Assembly (NCBI GenBank): GCA_016782445.1
Contig: JADHYM010000006.1
Coordinates: 1-45,990, forward strand
Reading direction: 5' to 3'
DNA length: 45,990 nt
From: Candidatus Omnitrophota bacterium
GTDB taxonomy: Bacteria; Omnitrophota; Gorgyraeia; JABMRN01; RBG-13-46-9
In this document: positions 9,401-18,000 of the stretch, piece after piece
How positions within the stretch are numbered: the stretch's first letter is position 1
Layout: each line of letters opens with the position of its first letter
Position numbers and translations under genes: made by a program
The notes under the pieces: generated by a model
Told to the model about the DNA's origin: nothing
What the model saw: only the letters and a program-made list of their open reading frames with translations
Database searches by the model: none

Positions 9401-11582
9401 TTACTTCGGCGCCTTCTCTGCTATCTAAAGTCCTACTTACCCCTCTGCTTACCGGATAAAAATTCCATGTTCCATTATCGTCTTTCTCGAAAGCAAGCTG
9501 CACCTCTACTTCGCTATCTTTTACGTTCTGCACCACTATTATTTTCTTGCCTCCGAATCTCACGCTTTTAACTACAAATCCGGAGCCTTGGTTTTTCTTC
9601 AATTCAAAGGATGTTAATTTTTTATGATCCTCGCTAATCTTCATCGTTTTTATAGTATATCCGAGAAGTTCTGCGAATTGCTTAGGTGTTACCGGTACCT
9701 TGTATTCTCCCGTCCAGTTTTTTACTGCATCGGAATTTCTAAATACAAGCCAATCTTCCGTAAAAAGCCTTATCCAGTGCTTGGCTGTCTCTTCGACATT
9801 CATGTTTTTATCGTAAGTCTTACCGAGAGCGTAAAAAACAGATTCCCGGAGTTGAGTTTCATCTCCTGTGTAGAAATACGCCCGTACCGCTAATACATAG
9901 TCGCCTGCGGCAAGAAGCTCCTCATACGGCTGCTTCTTGTTAGTGAGTACCGCTATATAAGGCCTTTCCTCGCCTTCAGCGTACTTGGGCATAATAACAA
10001 GATACGATAAACCATCGGCCTTCATGATCTCTGCAAGCCCCTTAGAATGAAATCCTCCTGTTATAAGGGCGGCAACTTCCTCGTTATTTATTTTCATGGC
10101 CTTTATGGTATTCGCGATCATGGCGCTGTTACGCTCCTGGGCTATGTTATAAAAGTCTATGGCTTCGTCAAGGTTCCCGAATATGACATCTAGATCGTAA
10201 GCGCCCTCGAAAGCGAGCCTGTATTTTTTGTATGTCTTTGAGATAAATTCGGCGAGCATCGTGCGGTCAAAATAGCGTTTTTTTGAGATTATAAAATCGT
10301 GGTCATTATTGTTTAATGACACGGCGAAAAGCTTCTTCACGGTGCGCGCCATTCTCGTCAGGTTATAAAGCTCCCTTTCCTCGTCGTTTCTGAATATCTT
10401 TTCGCGTATGTAGTCCTCAAATTCGTCCACCTCGCGGAAAAGAGAAAGCAGGTCTATGTCCTCGTAAATCGTTATGTATTTTGTGAATTTTATAAGGTTC
10501 GGATAGGGCGCCGGAGAAACTTTTGCGTCTTCCGCGAGCCTTACCAGATATGAGTGAAAATTCGACTGCGAGATCTTTCCCATTTTGAAAGAAAGGCTTT
10601 CGAGAACAAGCTTCTCAAGCTCTCGCTTTGGAAGCGTTTTGGAAAGTTCGTCTATCAGGAGTTTTCGTTCGGCGTTTGCCTTGTCGAAATCTATTTCTTT
10701 CTCGAGTTTTATTGACTTAAGAAGCTTTGTGAGGTTCTCGAAAATGACGACTTCTATATTGTTTCTTTTCGCGAGCTTTTCTATAAAATCCCAGTGCGCG
10801 GTAAAGGCGAGCTTACCGTCTGTGTGGAGGACGGAATTCTGGTTAAGTTTCAAAAGGCTCCTTGAACAAACTTTTGATTCCAGCGCCTCGAGCGCGACAA
10901 TAAGGCCGTCTATATTCTCAATGCATTTGATCTTATTGTGGACAACGCGGTTAAAGGCCTCGATGTTGGCCTTGTAAAGGGCGTTATTTTCCACGCCGTA
11001 AAGCTTGACGGGTTTTTCGGATATTATGGAATAAAATTCTCCGGCAGACATCTTGCCCTTCCGCATGAGGTATTCGGCTGTCTCTTTTCGAATTTCGGCG
11101 TCAGGAAAGCTCTTGAGAAGGGATATGTCAACCGGGCCTTCCGCGCCCTCAAGCGCGATAAGATCAAGATCATAGTTTGCCGTTAAGTTCTCGAGGATTT
11201 TTACTATGGACTCCTGCGCGGCGAGAGAGGCGTGGGCATCCTGTATGTTTATTATGACTTCTTCGCCACCGTTTGAGAATACTTCCTGGGTCTGGCCGGC
11301 ATCGTAGGGTATCTGGATTCCGTTAAGGCGAGGCCTTCCGTTGATCGCGACTGCAGGTTTGGCACTACGCCATGCAAGGGGCTCACCGCCTTGAGCCCAT
11401 GTTATGTCGTATATAATAAAAGCAAATATTAATAAGACAGCTATAATTTTACAAGGACGGGTTGTACGAAATGTTGAGAGTGGCAGATTCGTGGTCGCAG
11501 GTTTAGTATTCATAGCCTGAAGCCTGAAACCTGAAACCTGAAACTCTTTAATATTACGTTTTTTTCGCTGCCAAGCTTTCAT
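1..11582 (-). CDS. giant multidomain membrane/exported protein, 3' end outside window
   Basis: One uninterrupted minus-strand frame runs from an ATG at 11582 to the window edge (3,860 codons, no stop). The start is preceded by AGAGG about 10 bases upstream. Residues 46-62 are a hydrophobic, signal-like segment ending WAQGG. Residues 107-150 contain IQDAH and ALEGAEG, and about 505-513 contain ITGGFHSKGL, which together resemble the TraB/ChaN (Tiki-like) fold. Four membrane-like segments lie at about 920-1090, a basic charged stretch at 1095-1135, another hydrophobic block at 1320-1455, and a second signal-like helix at about 1925-1943. A TPR-like unit lies at about 2455-2495, a fibronectin-III-like stretch at 3300-3420, and 50-residue repeats at the visible end. 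Function is unknown; a surface or periplasmic role is inferred. Giant genes are known in Omnitrophota. Confidence 0.9.
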   Translation of the reverse strand, partial: MKAWQRKKRNIKEFQVSGFRLQAMNTKPATTNLPLSTFRTTRPCKIIAVLLIFAFIIYDITWAQGGEPLAWRSAKPAVAINGRPRLNGIQIPYDAGQTQEVFSNGGEEVIINIQDAHASLAAQESIVKILENLTANYDLDLIALEGAEGPVDISLLKSFPDAEIRKETAEYLMRKGKMSAGEFYSIISEKPVKLYGVENNALYKANIEAFNRVVHNKIKCIENIDGLIVALEALESKVCSRSLLKLNQNSVLHTDGKLAFTAHWDFIEKLAKRNNIEVVIFENLTKLLKSIKLEKEIDFDKANAERKLLIDELSKTLPKRELEKLVLESLSFKMGKISQSNFHSYLVRLAEDAKVSPAPYPNLIKFTKYITIYEDIDLLSLFREVDEFEDYIREKIFRNDEERELYNLTRMARTVKKLFAVSLNNNDHDFIISKKRYFDRTMLAEFISKTYKKYRLAFEGAYDLDVIFGNLDEAIDFYNIAQERNSAMIANTIKAMKINNEEVAALITGGFHSKGLAEIMKADGLSYLVIMPKYAEGEERPYIAVLTNKKQPYEELLAAGDYVLAVRAYFYTGDETQLRESVFYALGKTYDKNMNVEETAKHWIRLFTEDWLVFRNSDAVKNWTGEYKVPVTPKQFAELLGYTIKTMKISEDHKKLTSFELKKNQGSGFVVKSVRFGGKKIIVVQNVKDSEVEVQLAFEKDDNGTWNFYPVSRGVSRTLDSREGAEVKRLKEEDKKSEDVIKGTDDGARIREEVINLTVGRIKEKGINPHDAKNIRAILTIFVTKAQAKGYDIISKDIQQNDETREKLLRDIRARFPQTPQKEAAVLTQALKEEIIYGLVGDLNKPAIPENELSTAIKAELEKRGFQINDDSVADMVKTIMNRRKRMREVTTRLKRPDKILEIPETPEEPMGPKEGASMIAMFPYIIGIATAIFVLAYFLWYKPDPAGAQEVFVSIQNFAVSLKSGFPAFMQSWWKAVVTPDMQGELVKDWSRFWTAIKVISGVTLVGFVPIKLADFWKKHVKKGKLTTLIISGISLIATVARGQAIPTEEELARRAESLTATDWSPYFVRVILVITIIGAALWGFRRFMKWSFRTIRSFIRERNTRRAQKKEDRDARQAQREKQATKVLTSLEKTYGEKPSKGVSTISRWLWEKVKTKPDTGEMEKSREHARSLDNALLIEDESITLPARYMFNHKGSQWIDAAREKYVRMNKGEKWALYLKILDTIDEKTARAPEEDIRKYRYVITFGAHVTFIKNDISGVEIDEKLAEEIAVQAYVINEIERLEPVEGLEEFFWREAQNLNEEGKRLVREKNRFENILVPFIEYISYSFPVMLTAWIFNLNLASWPVLLGLGIAGILFIKHHPEANKAVLNLLLPKRAPPTLKEIKHEIVPLSIPAFRIGFAFLAVPLATFLSAGSLYIHPLVAFAILDILSHGILNTLAGYYGVSKGVAEGETSTYQKGTTTFLNFLKDIYLLITSREYREKRAIQHNVEFFARELGDRLTTQEATLRSKIAEKRTRFADMHERAIRSGRNTEKIKQELTVINNLDRILEVIKNPGLLSDALNNPALKDALVDCIGKLLMLKQAGMESKYLAGLLTPSYYKRILANKNVSKEEFEERIKILLRLNLPIKPSLLFYRAETLAEKGRLLYRFNGKGVVDEQTIRLTKREIVSSAIENHAKMIAAPLPGETTLEDKILHASYLYKAILYNDGKINGAAIFDSLKRKGIISKEGMNRVNLLLSRERKMHKKSSIALKMAIAAALNHDLVKETVSPSYFAEIVEQGGYEAFAGLMHFMQIDIDSVWGKTYAQFLKLMGESMASRANAYFEKNARTFEILTDKCILQVMGVEPARSKDGSIDAAKTRELLGARGMERFENILLALRLIFRGTNGYSNITGGFSYRMGRIKESLARFEMPRLMPAKRPALASLGYAAMALILLLPAALGAVTVNTSFQGTPDSDMAPTGGEASFAASDSVLLAQLDTISSQATSIEGLDVSAATNIFDIAQTEPEVAGITEETPAFSTNSVLYYFGIKYMLSDDGSFRSELDKERSLGQNKAQELITKGSALLIDTASIQPAELLEIDSKGRAIYLYQGGRYYKKQHNWMKLRRILPDTTLSRTTRNSLSIIIALEKAESAKPETVVAVPARVSAQPTFEELYREAKKNYKSGTEEELRQTATAMIPVFARKTQIKFPWTEEGKAWSLAKGAIDALKYREADTSYLEMAFEDALEGKTDSVNEILAEIGGMETEVVQEKAEAGATEVTGAVKTTEPVETAETLVVPEEVVVPVKPEKPTAFSASSDEDAMIQAGHKSLFGKITQVQIKGNIYDVYACYELRYDRFLLPDKKMHIASGIEAQMCGLQLFAGDEKEEQEIIYTREDVLEEEPLDAANYARDANGRRYTITKRFALLRSDEGDIVLEKSFFDKDIKRNASFLDEAGNVVDISAWEEAAERYYTDGCVRLFDGSYDLALVAFETALDLNPDHKGASKKKTECLMLNKQEIERRAKREELERLTEDVADSVVELHKREWPENVMRGYYAGVKDIPAAIKKQETASAAYRGIKDERGVLYIAEKPVKIPSDVAKDIVRKIGELIPEVHSLPNMGNKFDRYYKIETDSGRSPGRPWSETQIVIDPNTGDFTVREEWHPGEDTEWEATHVTEGRTRVRYFTGELDITELWNLIGEHIRLDAESVVGSISMNLSGQYIKDTTTWELEPDETGWLEADDIGGIVYGLNVELGILPKNMNTQGVKGRIAFVKIGPKRSVENLEGLRNFQPGETFTPHPAEHMSDEWIGWSRAGLAVAEGASKQATSFVRPAGGHFHAARLGSDLFWGLFTKETTRYRLKNMNGVNVVGVRPYAPHYGTGGYRNTTEMLKVDLENQVLSSSTVTCDDDLGVLFAAHGRWDSFVPIDSDIFKNADHETQEGIIQNNIAISVDVFHKILGGIKVKEGELEAIERENKSLTQEKAHIRSPQQLAWYLINRHDRLARSTGDKKIGSSPKYIRHYRTLTEDVVSNSKNGYFQIHDIVIDEKGERAGHTTTTFYEPSERYPDGRVVTAFSLDKDGTIYVMRTASLKERENGFALMIEVVQPEDRELVEETSFFKEARYLLYDALSKNHPMNWPGIKHARDGITGLAQWTQRKIRGFHEETSWKKEIYTLREGQRNVYLYQTHDIVQVVEKAPDGEMITYCRPKTIEEAEFDAEGNATGRKYSDYEYPEGLVKGEETDYTQNVTHFNRENAVTAEYPVAGKTSLVPRGGQKDGFQEYRVRFGNQKYRDWRTGDDVSERNDWSIKNIKRSNGGKVISVPNPRNLSDTITISWAAPSTDGGKIDFIRTYRTILSADTGQEAESEDIEIRELGKNGEVVEKKAVLRISPDKDLAGYADCFIIVGYAESAVAKLRIKITETTNSEGETEIVIEDLKIEDVYKTEAIASLIRKNKIKKMEEVLLPNGKTIKTSGALRVTIYDEKGKLKSWALQDARYHTLVVFSPDKKNKVVHVGYSKKLGGAEDKNGKILSKESCRGVFDETTLTIPGGKSIEIRKYDENGRLKQILPGEEIYRKAIEKLDKLLSIKGAFLQRRIDPRLLAASEKAAKAVKAEEVSTKELAQEIKALLARARSEKGNPPFGKLLTVQMNLNKALRLARGAEKPDKEEIKTLEEMLAILNDVFESGKTIEFFSKEPGSSDYMLVKSITDVLGNTFNYLREGPLVVDEENYKQGIIESIEWANGKIEERESDVMKKVVDPNNPSENAYYRYKDKGDPFDENSVLFSKRLLEPNKDGEQYFTYSGKTSVSYDKKDGSPIATLTYDGEASDENSNLTSKTLAKPTKAGETYFTYKGTQSVSYDKKAGSPIATLTYDGEAS
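11516..11543. repeat. 7-bp tandem repeat (CCTGAAA x4) inside a coding region
   Basis: Four contiguous heptamers (one CCTGAAG, three CCTGAAA) lie within the N-terminal codons of the giant gene and are translated as the FQVSGFRLQ stretch before the signal-like segment. Seven is not a multiple of three, so copy-number change would shift the frame unless translation begins at the later ATG (11513). Confidence 0.85.
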
Positions 11583-11629
11583 TGTAAGGTTACCTCTTTA
11601 CTTTATTTACCCTGAAAACATGTTAGGAC

Positions 11630-11653
11630 AAAAAAGACGCTAAAACTAGCGTT
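11630..11653 (-). terminator. hairpin plus T-tract upstream of the giant gene
   Basis: On the minus strand a 6-bp stem (ACGCTA, loop GTTT, TAGCGT) is followed by CTTTTTTG. It lies between the best promoter (about 11698-11725) and the giant gene start at 11582. It could therefore be the terminator of the RND operon, which ends at 11866, or an attenuator in the giant gene's leader. Confidence 0.6.
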
Positions 11654-11697
11654 TAACCAAGCTAACATTAACTTTTTCGTTCGCTAACTACATAACA

Positions 11698-11725
11698 AGT
11701 ATAGCATACTATATATAAGAGTCAA
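11698..11725 (-). promoter_or_regulatory. sigma70-like promoter for the giant gene
   Basis: TTGACT (11720-11725) and TATACT (11698-11703) are separated by 16 bases, reading leftward toward the giant gene. The predicted start near 11691 gives a leader of roughly 110 bases that contains the hairpin at 11637-11652. Confidence 0.6.
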
Positions 11726-11791
11726 GAAAGAAAATCTTACTATTTTGATGCCTAACATTGCGTAACTGCTTTAGTTTCAGGTAGTTAAGCC

Positions 11792-11824
11792 TGTTACATT
11801 GCTGTTACACTGCTATTACACGTG
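11792..11824. repeat. three 11-bp direct repeats upstream of the giant gene promoter
   Basis: TGTTACATTGC, TGTTACACTGC and TATTACACGTG follow each other without spacing. One helical turn per unit suits side-by-side regulator binding. They lie 40-75 bases past the RND stop codon and about 70-100 bases upstream of the -35 box at 11720. Confidence 0.5.
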
Positions 11825-11865
11825 TTTTTTGTGACTTTTAGGTTTTTTTTCGGATTAGACGGGTT

Positions 11866-14800
11866 TTATTGGAGTTTTCTCGTAATTGCAGTTTTTATAC
11901 TCTCAACTGTTGAGTATATCGCCGGAACCAAAAAAAGCGTCAAAGGCGTTGCGACTAGCATGCCGCCAATAACTGTTATTGCCAACGGCTTCCAGAGATT
12001 TGAGCCCTCTGAGGTATCAAGGGCCATAGGTAAAAGTCCCATAATCGTTGTCGCCGTGGTCATTATAACGGGCCGCAAGCGATCATTTGCAGCCTGCGCG
12101 ACTATCTGCGGGAGGTTTTTATTGGAGATGTGTAGAATATTTATATGATCCACCAGTATTATTCCGTTATTAACAACGATACCTGCCAGCATCATCATCC
12201 CTATGAGCGCGCCCATTCCTATGGATGTGCCCGTAATGAATAAAGCCAAAACCGCACCTATAGACGCCATGAGAACGGTCCCCATAATTATGAAAGGCTG
12301 GTAATACGATTCAAAAAGTGACGCTAAAACGATATATATAAGAATAAGTATTACCCATATGATAACGGCGAATTCTTTCTGCGTTTTGATCATAGTGGGA
12401 TAATTCCCCCCGAGTCTGTAGAAATAATTTTCCGGGAATTTAATGTCGTTTAAGGCCTCTTTTATCTGTTCTGCTGCTTTGCTTAACGGAATATCAGCGA
12501 TATTGGAGCTTACCTGTATCATGCGAGAACGGTCCTTTCTCCATATTTCACTGGGTCCCAGGCCGTATTTAAACTCCGCCACCTGATCCATGAGAACATT
12601 GTCACCTTCCAGAGAAATAAGCGCCAGCTTATGAACATCTTTAAAGGTCCTTCTATACTTTTCTTCAAGGCGCGCTATAGTTTCTACCTCCCGACCCTCC
12701 GTGTGAAAAAGCGTGGCCCTTAAGCCCCGCATCTGCGCGTGAACGTCAGTGGCTATGTCGCTTACGGTAAAATCAAACTGCGCTGCTTTCTTTTTATCTA
12801 TTTTAAGGCCAAGCTCCGGACGGCCTTCTCTCATGCGTATTTTCGTATCGCTGAATTTAGGAACTGATCCGAGCCGCGTTGCCATCGAAATGGCAAGTTC
12901 CCGCAAGACGTCATAGTCATAGCCAAACACGTCCAGGATTATTTCTTTTGTCCCTACTTCCTGCTGCTCCTCGAAATATATGAAAGCCGGTTTTATCCTG
13001 CCTACCTTGGGCCGGAGGCTCTCCATAACCTCGGCTACCGTGCGCTTCCTTTCAGCTATGGCCACGAGCTCCACGTAAACCTTGCTCGACCATGGCTCCA
13101 CAATAGCGGTAAATTTCTCCACCTCGGGCACTTCGTTCAAAAGTTTCTCGACCTGCTTTACGACCTTATCACTTACCTCGAGCTTGGCGCCGGTCGGCAT
13201 TTCAATAAAAACCGTAAACTTGTTTTGTTCGGTCGTTCCCAGGTATTCCTTGCCTATGCGTTTTGAGAGGATTAGCGTTCCGACAAATGCCACTATGACA
13301 AAAAGAAATATCCAGACCTTCTTCTTGAGGACAAATGCGATTATGGCTCGCTGGATATTATAAAGAGGGCTGAGGATCTCTGTTTTACCCTTTACGATAG
13401 CTACCCTCGATGAAAGAAGCGGCACAACCGTGAGAGCGACGAAGAGAGATACAATGAGAGAAAATGTCACTGTCCAGGCCACTCCGCTATAAAGAAGCCT
13501 CATCTCCTGTCCGACGAACATCATGGGTAAAAATACTATTATCGTGGTAAGCGTTGATGCTATGATTACAATGTTCATTTCCGTCGCGCCGAGAATAGCC
13601 GCTTTTTCAATTGGCTCGCCTTCTTCGTTTTTCTTCAGTATGTTCTCAAAAACAACGATTGAGTTGTCAACCAGCATTCCGACCCCAAGCGCCAGGCCGA
13701 ACATCGTAATATAGTTTATAGTGAGCGGCACCGCGCGCGTTAAAAACGCGTTTGAAAGCTCCATAAGGCCAAACGTTATGATTACGGATATGGGAATGGA
13801 AACCGCTACAATCATTATCGGCCGCAGGGATTTTTTGATCAAAAAAACTATCACGAAACCCAGAAGCAGTATGTAAACGAGCTTTGTAGGGACAAATAGT
13901 ATGCCCACAAGAAGGAGAAGCACGTAAATAGAGTGTTCTTTCTTTATCCTTCCGAGAAAAAATGCCAGGGTAAGCATAATGAGTATGGCGCCCTTAAGAA
14001 GCGAATCCTTCAGATTGTTTATTGACTTCTTTATGAAATCCGCCTGGTTACTTGTCTCCATAAGGTCGATATCCGGAGGTATGATACGCTTTATTTTTTC
14101 CACCTCTTTTGTGACGCCTTCTGCTATCTGTATCGTATTGCCGGTAGATTCCTTCTGAACCCTTAGCGAAACGATTGGCTTGACGTTGATCCTGGCATAT
14201 CCTTTAGGCTCAAGGTAAGAATCCCGCACCTGGGCTATATCCTCAAGCCTTACGATCGAGCCCTCGGGCGTGGTAGATATGACGGTTTTCTTTATATCGT
14301 CGACAGATTTAAACTCTCCTATTGTGCGTATGAGGTATTTATCCTTTACCCTATTTATCTCGCCGGATAAAAGGTTCAGATTATTTAACCCCAGAATATT
14401 TATAACTCTCTGAAGCGGGAGCGAGTATTTCACGAGTGCTCTTTGGTCAACTTCTACAAGAATTTTTCTTTCTCTTCCGCCCACAACCTCTATGTTGGCG
14501 ACACCCGTTACACGCTTCAACCTTTCCTTTATAATCTCGTCAACGACTTTCCTTATTTGCTCCGTTGTTTTGCGCTTACTTGTAGCCGCGAGAATAACTA
14601 TGGGGTAATCGGATTTTTTGAACTGCGCAATAATCGGTTTTTCTGCCTGCTCAGGAAGTTTGTTCCTCACCTTGGCAAATTTTTCCCTTACCTCAAGTGC
14701 CGCGAAATTCATATCTGTGCCCGGTTTAAAACTTAATACTATGGTAGCTTCACCCTCTTTTGAAATTGAAAGCATGGTTTCAAGATAACTTACCGTAAAT

Positions 14801-15015
14801 AGCGCCTCCTCGATGGGCTTGATGACCATCGATTCAACCTCTGTAGGCGGAATGCCGCCGCGTATATATATGATTATGCTTATTTCTCCGAGACTAACGT
14901 TCGGAGAAAGCTCGACAGGGAGCCGGGAAAGGGATATGAGGCCCACCAATATAAGGGCCAGGAACGCCATAGCCGTGGATATGGGCCTTGTTATGGCGAG
15001 TTTTGGTAAATTCAT
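11866..15015 (-). CDS. RND (HAE1-type) efflux transporter, second pump
   Basis: Inner-membrane proton-driven pump subunit of 1,049 residues, the usual RND size. It begins MNLPKLAITRPISTAMAF, the typical cytoplasmic start before TM1. The fourth-helix motif GVGMLVDNSIVVFEN carries the proton-relay Asp, and the tenth-helix region reads GIVVNNGIILVDHI. Residues about 357-392, between TM2 and TM3, hold an additional hydrophobic stretch (SIYVLLLLVGILFV, then LVYILLLGFVIVFLI), which would add two helices to the usual twelve. It overlaps the upstream RND gene by 4 bases (ATGA), so they are translationally coupled. The substrate cannot be deduced. A pair of different RND genes with one adaptor resembles MdtABC. 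Confidence 0.93.
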   Translation of the reverse strand: MNLPKLAITRPISTAMAFLALILVGLISLSRLPVELSPNVSLGEISIIIYIRGGIPPTEVESMVIKPIEEALFTVSYLETMLSISKEGEATIVLSFKPGTDMNFAALEVREKFAKVRNKLPEQAEKPIIAQFKKSDYPIVILAATSKRKTTEQIRKVVDEIIKERLKRVTGVANIEVVGGRERKILVEVDQRALVKYSLPLQRVINILGLNNLNLLSGEINRVKDKYLIRTIGEFKSVDDIKKTVISTTPEGSIVRLEDIAQVRDSYLEPKGYARINVKPIVSLRVQKESTGNTIQIAEGVTKEVEKIKRIIPPDIDLMETSNQADFIKKSINNLKDSLLKGAILIMLTLAFFLGRIKKEHSIYVLLLLVGILFVPTKLVYILLLGFVIVFLIKKSLRPIMIVAVSIPISVIITFGLMELSNAFLTRAVPLTINYITMFGLALGVGMLVDNSIVVFENILKKNEEGEPIEKAAILGATEMNIVIIASTLTTIIVFLPMMFVGQEMRLLYSGVAWTVTFSLIVSLFVALTVVPLLSSRVAIVKGKTEILSPLYNIQRAIIAFVLKKKVWIFLFVIVAFVGTLILSKRIGKEYLGTTEQNKFTVFIEMPTGAKLEVSDKVVKQVEKLLNEVPEVEKFTAIVEPWSSKVYVELVAIAERKRTVAEVMESLRPKVGRIKPAFIYFEEQQEVGTKEIILDVFGYDYDVLRELAISMATRLGSVPKFSDTKIRMREGRPELGLKIDKKKAAQFDFTVSDIATDVHAQMRGLRATLFHTEGREVETIARLEEKYRRTFKDVHKLALISLEGDNVLMDQVAEFKYGLGPSEIWRKDRSRMIQVSSNIADIPLSKAAEQIKEALNDIKFPENYFYRLGGNYPTMIKTQKEFAVIIWVILILIYIVLASLFESYYQPFIIMGTVLMASIGAVLALFITGTSIGMGALIGMMMLAGIVVNNGIILVDHINILHISNKNLPQIVAQAANDRLRPVIMTTATTIMGLLPMALDTSEGSNLWKPLAITVIGGMLVATPLTLFLVPAIYSTVESIKTAITRKLQ

Positions 15016-18000
15016 CGTTTTTTAAATATGTTGGATTCTTCTACTAAAAGATATATCGCGGGAATGACGAACAGGGTAAGGAAAGTTGATATGAAAAGAC
15101 CCCCTATGACGCTTATCGCAAGCGGGCTCCTGAGCTCAGAGCCTTCTCCGATCGCCATGGCCATGGGAAAAAGCCCGAGTATTGTGGTAAGAGCGGTCAT
15201 GAGGATCGGGCGGAGTCTCGCCTTAGAGGCTTCGAGCACTGCCTCGTATGTCGCCACTCCGCGGGCGCGCAGGATATTGAGAAAATCTATGAGCACTATG
15301 CCGTTATTTACCACTATTCCGCCCAGCATTATGAGCCCGAGAAGCGCCACGACGTTTACCGAGGTTCCCGTAACAAAAAGCCCTAATAAAACTCCTATAA
15401 CAGAAAGAGGTACGGCCATCATAATTATAAAAGGCTGCCACAAGCTTTCAAACTGCGCCGCCATTATCATATAAACTAAAAGTATAGAGAATATAAGGGC
15501 AAATCTCAAACTATTGAAGGATTCTGCCATTTCCTCGGATTCGCCCGTAAGTTTTACCGTATAATCGGACGGAATGTCGAGTTTTTTTATTGCTTTTTGT
15601 ATATCATTCGTCACGTCTTTTAATGCCCTTTTGAAAATATTGGCGGATACAAGGATGGTTCTTTCCTGGTCCAGGCGCTTTATTTCGCTGGGACCCTTGC
15701 CTATGCCGAATCTCGCGACAGAAAAAAGCGGCAGTATTTTTCCGTCAGGGGCGTGAAGCTCAATTCTATTAAGCTTGTTAAAGTCATCCCTGTCCGTTTC
15801 CCGTAATCGCACCCGTATATCTATTTCCTGCCCCTTCTCTTTTAATTCGCTCGCTATGTAGCCCTTAAGCCCTATTTGCGCGGTCTGCGCTATGTCAAAG
15901 ACGGAAAGGTTATAAATCCCGGCTTTGTTCTTATCGATAAAAATTTTGGTCTCGGGCGAAGGTTCCGGCATATCGGTTTTTACGCCGTATATTCCTTTTA
16001 TTTTCTCGATTTTTTCTTTTACTTTTTCCGTAATTTTCATGAGGGCCGATATATTCTCACCCTTTATTTCTATAACGACGGGGCTCGCCTCTTCCACTGC
16101 CGCTGAGAATACGCTTTCCTGAAGTATATAGTCTATTCTCGCGCCCTCCGGGTTAAGTTTCGTAAGATCCTTCTTTATTTTTTGTACCGCCTGGGGTGTT
16201 TTCATGCGCCTTCGCTTTTTAAGACTCACGCGTATTTCCACCTGATGCGATCCGAGCCTCTGAAGAACGTCCTGCGCATCCTTGCCACGGGTCGATCCGA
16301 CTATACTTGTTACCTTTTCCACATAAGGGAGGCCCGTAAGATAGCTCTCTATCTTCCGCGCGGCAGCATCTGTTATTTCCAGCCTCGTGCCGCTCGGCAT
16401 ATCTACTTTTATGATAAACTGCCCCTGGTCCACCTTTGGCATAAGCTCCTTATCAAGAGGTATAAATAAAAGCAGGCTTAAAAGAAAAAGTCCGAGCGTA
16501 GCCAGAAGTCCTTTTTTCTTATTTTTCAGGAATTTTACGAGATACTTTTCGTAAATTTTAAGCAAAACAACGTTTGTTTTTTGCGTTTTTTCACTTTTTT
16601 TCTTTTCCTTATGCCGCATGCTCGCCAAGAGCGGTATAAGGGTAAGCGCCACGAAAAGACTCGCCATAAGGGAGAAAATTATGGTAAAGGCAAGCTGCTT
16701 GAAGAGCTGTCCGGCTATCCCGATCACGAACACCATGGGGAAGAAAACTACAACCGTTGTAAGGGTAGATGCCGTTATGGCGTTTGAAACTTCCGAGGCG
16801 CCTTTTATTGAAGAGGTTTTTTCATCCTCGCCGGATTCCTTGTGCCTTGAAATGTTTTCCAGAACGACTATCGCATTATCGACCAGCATCCCGACGCCGA
16901 GAGCCAGGCCGCCCAGGCTCATCATGTTTATCGAAAGTTTTCCCATAAACATAAAGGTAAACACCGCTATAATCGATATCGGCATGCTGAAGGTAACTAT
17001 TACGGCGCTGCGTACGCTGCGTAAAAAGAAAAGAAGCACTATAAAGGCGAGTATGCCTCCCTGGATCGCCGCGTTCCGCACGCCGTTTATCGCTTCTTTA
17101 ATAAATTTCGACTGGTCATAAACTATCTCTATGTTTATGCCCTTGGGGACCTCTTCCCTTATATAGCTTAATGCTTTTTTAACCCCGTTCACCACCAAGA
17201 GGGTGTTAGACTGCGCCTGCTTCTGGATGGAAATAGATATGTTTTCCTCGCCGTTCAGCCTGGAAAAGCTGGTTCTTTCCTTAACCGTGTCGTAGACTTC
17301 TCCTACGTCCTTTACGAAGACAAGGCGCCTTGTGTCGTGTATTGTTGTTTCGTCCTCATCCGGCCTCTTGTATCTTTCTTCGTCATCCTCCGCTCTTACG
17401 GGTATCTCCTCTATCTCTTCAACGCGTTCAAACTCTCCGAGCGTCCTTATGAGATATTCGTAAAAGCTTTCCTTTATCGTTCCCGCGGGATAATTCAGGT
17501 TCGCGTCGGCTATCGACTTTGACACTGTAAGAAGCGGCACCCTTTGCGCCCTGAGCCTTCCCTGATCAACCTCAACGATGATCTCACGCTCAAGCCCGCC
17601 TGATATCGTAGCAGACGCCACGCCATCGAGTTTTTCGAGCTCTTCTTTGATTATTCTTCTTGATATTTCCCGGACGGCTTCGGGCGACCGGTCGCCCGTG
17701 ACGCTCAGGGTCATTATCGGCAGCTCGAAGGGGTTGTATTTCATGACGATGGGTTCTTCTGATTCGCGCGGCAGGCGTTCTTTTATAAGGTCTATTTTTT
17801 CACGCATTCTAAGGGCCGCGAAATCCATGTTCTGGGACCAGCCGAACTCGGCTATAACGATGGATAACCCCTCCCGAGAAACACTCTTTAAACGCCTCAG
17901 GCCGCTTACAGTGCCTATGGCTTCCTCTACCGGTTTCGTAATGAGGGTTTCTATTTCTTCCGGGGCCGCATTCTCATAGGTAGTTACTACCGTAAGTTGG

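Noticed and set aside
706-11186. Numerous plus-strand and alternative-frame open frames
   Set aside because: All lie opposite or inside the giant minus-strand frame, with frame-shadow composition and no recognisable domain.
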